Source of the DNA: Saprospirales bacterium
Lineage (GTDB): Bacteria; Bacteroidota; Bacteroidia; Chitinophagales; Saprospiraceae
DNA: 32,978 nucleotides
Direction of reading: 5' to 3'
NCBI GenBank assembly: GCA_007695035.1
Contig: REEO01000017.1
Coordinates: 1 to 32,978 of the forward strand
The translations under genes and the position numbers were made by a program. The first letter of the stretch is position 1. Each line of letters starts with the position of its first letter. The notes beneath the pieces are model-generated. The model searched no databases, was not told the DNA's origin, and was given only the letters and a program-made list of their open reading frames with translations. Below, in pieces: positions 5,926 through 11,963 of the stretch.

Positions 5926-7167
5926 ATGGATATTTTCAACAATTTCAGATCTGACAAAGGCCCTTTGGGAAAATATGCCGAAAAAGCGGAGGGTTACTTT
6001 ATCTTTCCTAAACTGGAAGGACCACTGGGTAGCAGAATGAGGTTCAGAGACCGGGAAGTAATTATGTGGAGTATAAACAACTACCTGGGGCTGGCCGACC
6101 ACCCCGAGGTGAGAAAAGCAGACGCTAAAGCTGCTGAAGATTGGGGCCTCGCATATCCTATGGGGGCTAGAATGATGTCGGGCCAGACACAATATCACGA
6201 GCAACTTGAAGAGGAATTGGCTGAGTTTGTGAAAAAGGAGAGCAGCTATGTGGTCAATTTCGGTTATCAGGGAATTGTCTCAGCCATTGATGCACTGGTT
6301 GGCCGTAAAGATGTCATAGTTTACGACTCTGAGAGTCACGCATGTATTGTGGATGGTGTCCGGCTGCATTTGGGCAAGAGATTTGCCTTTCACCACAACG
6401 ACATGGTGAGCCTGGAAAACAACCTTAAAAGGGCCATGAAAATAACGGAAAAAACCGGCGGTGGCATCCTGGTTATCTCTGAAGGCGTATTTGGAATGCG
6501 CGGTGATCAGGGAAATCTGAGAGAAATTGTGGAACTGAAAAATAAATATCCCTTCCGGTTGCTCGTGGACGACGCCCACGGATTTGGTACACTTGGGACG
6601 ACAGGTGCCGGTGCTGGTGAGGAACAAGGCGTCCAGGACGAGATCGACATTTATTTTTCAACCTTTGCCAAGTCCATGGCGAGCATAGGTGCATTTTTCG
6701 CAGGTGAAAAAGACGTGATCCAATTTTTACAGTACAACATGCGCTCACAGATGTTTGCCAAATCGCTTCCCCTACCCCTGGTAATTGGAAACATCAAGCG
6801 ACTGGAACTGCTGCGGACCAAACCTGAGTTGAAAGAAAAACTCTGGGAGAATGTCAATTATCTTCAAAGCGGATTAAAGGCAAAAGGCCTCGATATTGGC
6901 AATACCAACAGTTGTGTCACACCTGTTTACATGAAAGGTTCAGTGGAAGAGGCGACCCATCTGGTCAGGGACCTCAGGGAAAATCACAAGGTCTTCTGTT
7001 CGATCGTTATTTACCCTGTGGTACCCAAAGGAATGATTCTTTTGAGACTCATTCCCACAACAGTGCATACCAAAGAAGACATAGATCTGTCGCTTGAGGC
7101 ATTTGAACAGATTTCTGACAAACTCAAAAAGGGCGTTTACAGGGAGGCCGAATTCGCTGAAGTGTAA
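5926..7167 (+). CDS. Alpha-oxoamine synthase (serine palmitoyltransferase type); probable cysteate fatty-acyltransferase
   Basis: This 413-residue fold-type I PLP enzyme belongs to the serine palmitoyltransferase/KBL/AONS family. Visible landmarks are His138 in SESHAC (stacks on PLP), Asp215 and His218 in VDDAHGFGTLG and the PLP lysine Lys249 in STFAKSMASIG. Family members condense an amino acid with an acyl thioester and release CO2. In Flavobacterium johnsoniae the homologue Fjoh_2419 uses cysteate to make the sulfonolipid precursor 3-ketocapnine; other Bacteroidota homologues use serine for sphingolipids. The upstream synthase gene with no intervening promoter or terminator favours cysteate here. 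The last pathway step, a short-chain reductase, is not in this window. Catalytic residues alone do not separate the two substrates. Confidence 0.88.
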   Translation: MDIFNNFRSDKGPLGKYAEKAEGYFIFPKLEGPLGSRMRFRDREVIMWSINNYLGLADHPEVRKADAKAAEDWGLAYPMGARMMSGQTQYHEQLEEELAEFVKKESSYVVNFGYQGIVSAIDALVGRKDVIVYDSESHACIVDGVRLHLGKRFAFHHNDMVSLENNLKRAMKITEKTGGGILVISEGVFGMRGDQGNLREIVELKNKYPFRLLVDDAHGFGTLGTTGAGAGEEQGVQDEIDIYFSTFAKSMASIGAFFAGEKDVIQFLQYNMRSQMFAKSLPLPLVIGNIKRLELLRTKPELKEKLWENVNYLQSGLKAKGLDIGNTNSCVTPVYMKGSVEEATHLVRDLRENHKVFCSIVIYPVVPKGMILLRLIPTTVHTKEDIDLSLEAFEQISDKLKKGVYREAEFAEV

Positions 7168-7239
7168 ATACACTGTTCTTTTTACAGAGTGCAGGTCAGT
7201 TACTTTCATTTACAAAACACCTCCGTTAATACAAGGCAA

Positions 7240-7905
7240 ATGAGTTCGGTCATCCCCTACAACTTTATGGCAATTGAGGGAAATATTGGATCTGGCAAAA
7301 CAACCCTTTGCAAGCGTCTTTCGCAAGAGGAAAATGCAGAACTCATTTTGGAGGGATTTACAGACAATCCGTTTCTGAAGAATTTCTATGATAATCCCGA
7401 GCGGTACGGGCTTCAGGTAGAATTGTTCTTTTTGTCAGAACGTTACAAACAACTCAGCACCTTTCCAATTGGCAAAGACCTCTTCGACAACCTGTATGTT
7501 TCTGATTACATGTTTATGAAAAGTCTTTTGTTTGCGATGAAAAACCTTTCGGGACATGAAATGTCACTGTTCAGAAGGATTTACGACATGGTGGAAACCA
7601 ATTTACCCGCGCCGGATATCGTTTTTTACCTGTACAGATCGATTGATCAATTGCTTCACCTAATCAAAAAGAGGAACAGGCCCTACGAACAAAATATTCG
7701 GGCGGATTACCTCGAGGGTATTCAATCCGCTTACCTGTCTTATTTTGAGGCACTTAAAGATATCCCGGTGGTGGTGATCGACTGTCAGGATTTGGACTTT
7801 GAAAACAAAGAAGAAGATTGGGCTTACATCAAACAACTCACTTTTAGCTCATACAATACCGGAGTTAACTATCGGGGGCCCCGGGGAAACCCGTTGTTCG
7901 AGTAA
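7240..7905 (+). CDS. Deoxynucleoside kinase
   Basis: The 221-residue protein has the P-loop GNIGSGKTT at residues 14-22, the acidic and arginine segment FFLSERYKQL, the SDYMFMKS region after strand 3, and the lid arginines in KKRNRPYEQNIRADYLEGIQ. These are features of the deoxyadenosine/deoxyguanosine kinase family, which phosphorylates salvaged deoxynucleosides with ATP. The frame is open upstream to a GTG at 7189, but the ATG at 7240 gives normal family spacing to the P-loop and is preferred. It follows the acyltransferase by 72 bases with no terminator between them, so co-transcription is possible without implying a shared pathway. Confidence 0.9.
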   Translation: MSSVIPYNFMAIEGNIGSGKTTLCKRLSQEENAELILEGFTDNPFLKNFYDNPERYGLQVELFFLSERYKQLSTFPIGKDLFDNLYVSDYMFMKSLLFAMKNLSGHEMSLFRRIYDMVETNLPAPDIVFYLYRSIDQLLHLIKKRNRPYEQNIRADYLEGIQSAYLSYFEALKDIPVVVIDCQDLDFENKEEDWAYIKQLTFSSYNTGVNYRGPRGNPLFE

Positions 7906-7952
7906 ATCGCGCAATTGGTAGAAAAAAAATATACTGCGGGAATAAAACGAAT

Positions 7953-7960
7953 TATCTTTG
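7953..7960 (+). promoter_or_regulatory. -7 promoter element of sppA
   Basis: TATCTTTG matches TAnnTTTG. The leader from about 7967 to 8067 contains the small hairpin GACC-GTTAAT-GGTC at about 7981-7994. No clear TTG at -33 is present. Confidence 0.55.
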
Positions 7961-8067
7961 GGTTATTCAAACAATCTTGCAGACCGTTAATGGTCGGAAC
8001 AAACAATAAAAACTTAACCCTGTCAATTGAATGGGTACCTCCCACAGACAGGTAAACGCCGAGAAAT

Positions 8068-9843
8068 ATGAAAAGCTTTTTAAAGTACACCCTGGCCTCC
8101 TGTTTAGGAATCACCATAGCACTGGTGGCCTTCACATTCTTTACGATAGTGTTCTTCATTGCGCTCTTTGCCTCCCTTTCACCGGACAGCAAAGTAACTG
8201 TAAGAAACAATACCGTACTCGAACTCAACCTCAAAGAATTTATCCCCGAGCATACAAACAATGTCCCCTCCTCCGCTTTCGACTTTTCAGACAGGAGCGA
8301 ATCTCTTGGATTCAGAGACAAAATCGATGCAGTAAACCACGCAGCCGGAGACGACAAGATAACTGGTTTGAAGATCAAAATGGACAGACCGTTCCTCAAC
8401 TTCACTGCAGCCAGAGATCTGATGGATGCACTGAAGGAATTTTCAGAAAGTGGAAAACCGGTGTTTATCCACAGTTCGTATTACAGTCAACCTGAGTATT
8501 ATCTGGCGAGTTCGGCAGATCATATTAGCCTGAATCCCTTTGGCTCCATTGACTTCAGAGGATTCGGCATAATTGCGCCCTTTTTCCCCGATTTTTTGGA
8601 CAAACTAGGTGTCAAAATGCACGTGTATTATGCAGGAGATTACAAAGGTGCGGGAGAGACCTTTTACAGAAGGGACTTCAGCGAAGAAAACAGAACGCAG
8701 CTTAAGGATGTACTCGACAATATTTACGGACAATTTCTGGAAGAAGTATCCCAAAATCGGGGCATTCCGGTTTCACAATTGCGGGACATTGCGAACAACC
8801 TCCTTATACGGGACGAATACAGTGCCCTTGATCTGGGATTGATAGATGCCATCGAAGATCGCAGGGAATTCGATAAAACTGTAAAAAACCTGCTTGGATT
8901 GGATAAGGATGAAGACCTTAGAACACTGAGCGTATCCAAATACCACCAGGCCCGAAGATCGGATATGCGCAAGCGTTCGGACAATCAAATTGCCATCATT
9001 TACGCCGAGGGAAATATCGTGGATGGAAGAGGACAGGGAGGAATTATTTCTGACCACCCTTATGTAGAGACCATTGAAGACCTGGCAGAAAACGACAACA
9101 TCAAAGCAATCGTCCTTCGTATCAATTCAGGTGGAGGAAGCGTCATGGCCTCTGAAAACATTTACCGCGCTTTGGTAAGATTGCGCGAATCTGGTAAGCC
9201 TTTCGTGGTCTCCATGGGAGATATGGCAGCATCAGGAGGGTACTATATTGCCACCCCCTCAGAGCATATTTTTGCTGAGAGGCAAACTATAACAGGTTCC
9301 ATCGGGGTATTTAATATGATACCCAACGTAAGTGAATTGATCGGTGATAAACTCTCTATTCATTACGACACCATCTCCACCGCAAAACACGCCACCCGAT
9401 TCAATGCCCTGGATGAATTCTCCGAAACCGAACACGAGTACTTCCAAAGTTCTGTTGACCGGGTTTACGGCAGATTTATCAATTTAGTAGCAGAAGAGCG
9501 CGGACTGACCAGGGAAGAAACCTTAAAGGCAGCAGGAGGAAGAATATGGATGGGGGAAGATGCCCTCCAACTTGGACTGGTAGATGAAATAGGAGGCCTC
9601 AATGACGCTATCCAATACGCCGCAGCACTGGCCGAAATAGATGAATACCGCCTGCGCGCATATCCTCAAATTAAGGATCCATTCCTTAGATTTCTTGAAG
9701 ACCTCACAGGTGAGAGCTTTTCTATTGAAAAAATGGCACTGAATAAACTCAGTGAAACATTCAGGGAATTGGGCCAAATTGAAGAGATTAAAAACATGAA
9801 AGGTCTTCAGGCGAGAGCTCCTTACATTATCACTTATAGATAA
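8068..9843 (+). CDS. sppA: Signal peptide peptidase SppA, 67K type
   Basis: The 591-residue protein has one N-terminal membrane helix (about residues 8-37) and two tandem S49 peptidase domains, the layout of the long E. coli-type SppA. The catalytic dyad is split as usual. Lys193 (YYAGDYKGAGETF) lies in the N-terminal half and nucleophile Ser389 (MAASGGYYIA) in the C-terminal half, close to Lys209/Ser409 of E. coli SppA. The INSGGGS loop at 352-358 is also present. SppA degrades cleaved signal peptides in the membrane. The gene has its own promoter and a downstream hairpin at 9916-9943, so it looks monocistronic. Confidence 0.95.
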   Translation: MKSFLKYTLASCLGITIALVAFTFFTIVFFIALFASLSPDSKVTVRNNTVLELNLKEFIPEHTNNVPSSAFDFSDRSESLGFRDKIDAVNHAAGDDKITGLKIKMDRPFLNFTAARDLMDALKEFSESGKPVFIHSSYYSQPEYYLASSADHISLNPFGSIDFRGFGIIAPFFPDFLDKLGVKMHVYYAGDYKGAGETFYRRDFSEENRTQLKDVLDNIYGQFLEEVSQNRGIPVSQLRDIANNLLIRDEYSALDLGLIDAIEDRREFDKTVKNLLGLDKDEDLRTLSVSKYHQARRSDMRKRSDNQIAIIYAEGNIVDGRGQGGIISDHPYVETIEDLAENDNIKAIVLRINSGGGSVMASENIYRALVRLRESGKPFVVSMGDMAASGGYYIATPSEHIFAERQTITGSIGVFNMIPNVSELIGDKLSIHYDTISTAKHATRFNALDEFSETEHEYFQSSVDRVYGRFINLVAEERGLTREETLKAAGGRIWMGEDALQLGLVDEIGGLNDAIQYAAALAEIDEYRLRAYPQIKDPFLRFLEDLTGESFSIEKMALNKLSETFRELGQIEEIKNMKGLQARAPYIITYR

Positions 9844-9915
9844 TTCGCCATAAAAGAACGTTGGGTTGATTTCCGAAAAATACCGCCTAACGACAATCCA
9901 GTTCAAATAAACTTT

Positions 9916-9943
9916 CCGCACTCAACAACTTCGTTGAGTGTGG
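9916..9943 (+). terminator. Hairpin downstream of sppA, probable terminator
   Basis: CCGCACTCAAC (9916-9926) pairs with GTTGAGTGTGG (9933-9943) over 11 bp, including one G-U, with a 6-base loop. The following bases AATCTTATTCC are only moderately T-rich. It lies 72 bases past the sppA stop codon. Confidence 0.55.
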
Positions 9944-10031
9944 AATCTTATTCCTCTGCTTTCTTTAAATTTTTTCTCAAAAATTATTTCTGAAATTTTT
10001 TCCGGTGTAGATACAACATAATTAAAATTCC

Positions 10032-10068
10032 TACATTTACAATACATGTTCATACAATATATACATCT
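10032..10068 (+). promoter_or_regulatory. Promoter/operator region of the MarR gene
   Basis: TACATTTA (10032-10039) is one base from TAnnTTTG. It is followed by ATACATGT, ATACAAT and ATATACAT motifs immediately before the start codon. The same ATACAAT and ATATACAT words recur upstream of yceI, suggesting binding sites for the regulator itself. Confidence 0.4.
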
Positions 10069-10070
10069 GC

Positions 10071-10526
10071 ATGAAAATTGAAGAGGAGATAAAACAGCGT
10101 AAACGGTTCAAGAATGAATTCGTAAAGCTGGATGTAAACCTGATGTTTACAGCTTCCTGGCTGGGAGGCTTGAAGTCTGAAATACTCAAGCCCTATAAAA
10201 TATCCTGGCAGCAGTTCAATATTCTCAGAATACTAAAAGGAAGGCATCCAAAACCGGCAGCCATTAAAACATTGACTGAGCGAATGATCGATCGCACCTC
10301 CAACACTTCAAGACTGGTGGACAAACTCACCAAAAAGGGATTGGTAAGCAGAACAGTCAACGAAAAAGACCGGAGGCGTATGGATGTTAATATTACCGAA
10401 AAGGGATTGGAGCTGTTAGAAACCTGTTCAAAAGAACTTGAAGGTACCATGACCAAAAAATTATCCTCTCTTACAAAGGATGAGGCACTCAAAATGAATG
10501 AGTTATTAAACAAAATCAGGACTTAA
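10071..10526 (+). CDS. MarR-family transcriptional regulator
   Basis: This 151-residue winged-helix protein has helices that fit MarR. ISWQQFNILRILKG precedes the DNA-recognition region IKTLTERMIDRTSNTSRLVDKLTKKGLVSR, and the wing carries the conserved DRRRMDVNITEKG. A C-terminal dimerisation helix follows. MarR dimers repress nearby promoters and usually respond to small phenolic or oxidative ligands. The gene lies 79 bases upstream of yceI on the same strand. Both genes have AT-rich ATACAAT/ATATACAT motifs at their promoters, so autoregulation together with control of yceI is likely. The inducer cannot be told from sequence. Confidence 0.9.
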   Translation: MKIEEEIKQRKRFKNEFVKLDVNLMFTASWLGGLKSEILKPYKISWQQFNILRILKGRHPKPAAIKTLTERMIDRTSNTSRLVDKLTKKGLVSRTVNEKDRRRMDVNITEKGLELLETCSKELEGTMTKKLSSLTKDEALKMNELLNKIRT

Positions 10527-10549
10527 CATTTTTTTAACACAACAATGTT

Positions 10550-10580
10550 TATACAATTAATGTATATACATGTAATTTTG
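10550..10580 (+). promoter_or_regulatory. yceI promoter overlapped by a probable MarR operator
   Basis: The -7 element TAATTTTG (10573-10580) matches TAnnTTTG. The perfect 12-base palindrome ATGTATATACAT (10560-10571) fills the spacer directly before it, with ATACAAT just upstream. A protein bound there would block RNA polymerase. The related motif upstream of marR supports control by that regulator. Confidence 0.5.
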
Positions 10581-10605
10581 CATCATCAAAAAAAACTTAT
10601 TAATC

Positions 10606-11211
10606 ATGAAGAACTTAAGTATTTTATTCGCCTTTGCAGTTTCTCTGGGTTTCTTATTTACTTCGGAAGTATATGCATCACACGGACACAACGAGATGAC
10701 TATTGACAATTCAGAGAGTACTCTGTACTGGAAGGGTTATAAAGTCGGTGGATGGCACGAAGGATTTGTGACCATTAAAGAGGGTACATTGAAGTTTGAT
10801 GACGATGGATCTTTCACCGGGGGAAATTTCGTCATTGACATGACCACAATTATTGCAACAGATCTTACGGGTGATTCAAAAGCACGACTTGAAGGTCATT
10901 TGAAGTCAGACGACTTCTTTGGAGTAGAGACTCATCCTGAGGCTCACCTGGACATCAAGCGAGTAATTTCTCGAGGACAGCCAGGTGACTATAGAATTGT
11001 AGCTGATCTGACTATCAAAGATATTACCCACGAAATCAGGTTTAATACCAAAATGGAAGATAAGGGAGATATGAAAACTGCCACGGCGGAATTCAATGTC
11101 GATCGCTCTCTTTATGACGTACGTTTCGGCTCGGGAACATTTTTTTCCAACCTCGGAGACAATACAATCTATGATGAATTCGATATAAAGGTGAACCTTG
11201 TTGTAAAATAA
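10606..11211 (+). CDS. Periplasmic YceI-family protein
   Basis: The 201-residue protein has a signal peptide (cut after about residue 24, VYA-SHGH) followed by a complete YceI lipocalin-like domain. Landmarks are the first strand TLYWKGYKVGGWHEG, the DMTTI and LEGHLKSDDFFGVETHPEA segment, and the ending YDEFDIKVNLVVK. YceI proteins bind polyisoprenoid or long-chain lipids in an extended barrel; in several bacteria they respond to acid or osmotic stress. HGHNE at the mature N-terminus is His-rich but short. It follows marR and ends in the first copy of a duplicated terminator (11243-11301). Confidence 0.92.
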   Translation: MKNLSILFAFAVSLGFLFTSEVYASHGHNEMTIDNSESTLYWKGYKVGGWHEGFVTIKEGTLKFDDDGSFTGGNFVIDMTTIIATDLTGDSKARLEGHLKSDDFFGVETHPEAHLDIKRVISRGQPGDYRIVADLTIKDITHEIRFNTKMEDKGDMKTATAEFNVDRSLYDVRFGSGTFFSNLGDNTIYDEFDIKVNLVVK

Positions 11212-11242
11212 TGCGTTCTTTAAGTAAATTGATTAATCTTGT

Positions 11243-11301
11243 AAATTTTTCATAGCAATTGTTTTTGGTTAGGGCCCCGCAACGGGGCCTTTTTTTTGCC
11301 C
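11243..11301 (+). repeat. 59-bp direct repeat, copy 1, containing the yceI terminator
   Basis: This copy is identical over 59 bases to 11490-11548. It contains a 25-base AT-rich lead (CATAGCAATTGTTTTTGG and flanks), then GGCCCCG-CAA-CGGGGCC and eight T residues, which make an excellent intrinsic terminator at about 11274-11297. It ends the yceI transcript some 60 bases after its stop codon. Confidence 0.9.
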
Positions 11302-11420
11302 CTTCATCTAGCTCTATCAGCATTCTCATTGGAAAACCACATCCTCTGTCAATTTCTTGTCAGAAACTGCCCACTTGAAAAAAATCTTGACAAAATTTTT
11401 CCTCTATTCATAAATCATCG

Positions 11421-11428
11421 TATATTTG
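11421..11428 (+). promoter_or_regulatory. -7 promoter element of the candidate small RNA
   Basis: TATATTTG matches TAnnTTTG and is followed by CATC. It lies between the two repeat copies with no open frame downstream. Transcription would start near 11435. Confidence 0.5.
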
Positions 11429-11434
11429 CATCAA

Positions 11435-11544
11435 TAACACATATAACAGTTTAGAGTAGCTTATTAGGTATTAAGATATTCTAAATCGAAAATTTTTCAT
11501 AGCAATTGTTTTTGGTTAGGGCCCCGCAACGGGGCCTTTTTTTT
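11435..11544 (+). ncRNA. Candidate intergenic small RNA, about 110 nt
   Basis: A -7 element at 11421-11428 and a strong terminator at 11521-11544 bracket about 110 nt with no usable reading frame. The 5' half can fold into an interrupted hairpin: TTTAGA at 11450 with TCTAAA at 11480, and inside it CTTA with TAAG. The 3' 55 nt are identical to the 3' UTR of yceI. No known RNA family is recognised. Expression is inferred only from promoter and terminator. Confidence 0.45.
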
Positions 11545-11548
11545 GCCC
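11490..11548 (+). repeat. 59-bp direct repeat, copy 2, terminator of the candidate sRNA
   Basis: This is the exact copy of 11243-11301, shifted by 247 bases. The GGCCCCG-CAA-CGGGGCC stem and eight T residues are preserved, and the flanks on both sides differ. Identity also covers the AT-rich lead upstream of the stem, so it is a recent duplication or a conserved RNA 3' module. It is not two independently evolved terminators. Confidence 0.9.
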
Positions 11549-11678
11549 ATTTGTGAAGAAGCTTGTTAAGTCATCTCATGCTCTATTGGAGGGTTGCACA
11601 TTTCATAATTCACAGTTGAACATACCCTTATCCTGATTCCCTATTCGAAAAAACTCTTTCCGATGTTCCAAAAACCAG

Positions 11679-11686
11679 TATATTTG
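11679..11686 (+). promoter_or_regulatory. -7 promoter element of the cobalamin uptake unit
   Basis: TATATTTG matches TAnnTTTG. The start predicted near 11692 coincides with the first base of the riboswitch P1 stem, so the aptamer begins at the very 5' end of the RNA. Confidence 0.6.
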
Positions 11687-11690
11687 CCCC

Positions 11691-11868
11691 TGCAAAGGTT
11701 GCATATTGTTTGCTAAAAGGGAATTCCGTGAAAATCGGGAACTGTGCCCGCAGCTGTAACCTCTGAATTCAAACTACTATCCACTGTTGAAGATTTTTCA
11801 ATGGGAAGGGAGGTTTGAAGGCCGGAATTTTATTCCGGACAGAGTAAGTCAGAAGACCTGCCTTTGCA
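11691..11868 (+). promoter_or_regulatory. Cobalamin riboswitch
   Basis: The aptamer shows the conserved core of cobalamin riboswitches: AAAGGGAA, then GTGAAAATCGGGAACTGTGC, CCGCAGCTGTAACC (B12 box), a GGGAAGG segment, and AGTAAGTCAGAAGACCTGCC at the 3' side. P1 closes it through TGCAAAGG (11691-11698) and CCTTTGCA (11861-11868). It precedes a TonB-dependent receptor and a BtuG-like lipoprotein, so it should repress uptake when cobalamin is plentiful. Confidence 0.95.
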
Positions 11869-11931
11869 AAAGATTTTCTTGGCTTTCGGGACAAAAGCGG
11901 GGAATGCTTTGAGATGCAATGGATAACTATA

Positions 11932-11963
11932 TATTTTTGCACCTGCGAAGGAGTGGCCTTTGC
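11932..11963 (+). promoter_or_regulatory. Expression platform: SD-sequestering hairpin and second promoter-like element
   Basis: TATTTTTG (11932-11939) matches TAnnTTTG. Immediately after it GCGAAGG (11945-11951) can pair with CCTTTGC (11957-11963), one G-U included, around the loop AGTGG. The stem buries AAGGAG (11948-11953), a rare SD for this lineage, and the TTG start codon at 11960. The upstream P1 3' strand, CCTTTGCA, is an alternative partner for TGCGAAGG. Confidence 0.45.

Larger units (their letters stand above)
11212..11959. other. Long intergenic region: duplicated terminator, candidate sRNA and cobalamin riboswitch
   Basis: No protein-coding gene is supported in this stretch of almost 750 bases. 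In order it contains the yceI terminator (repeat copy 1), a promoter and candidate small RNA ending in repeat copy 2, 130 bases with nothing recognisable (11549-11678), a promoter, the cobalamin riboswitch and a short expression platform leading to the receptor gene. Confidence 0.7.

Noticed and set aside
7189-7239. GTG start for the deoxynucleoside kinase
   Set aside because: The additional 17 residues are not part of the family, and the ATG at 7240 gives the usual distance to the P-loop.
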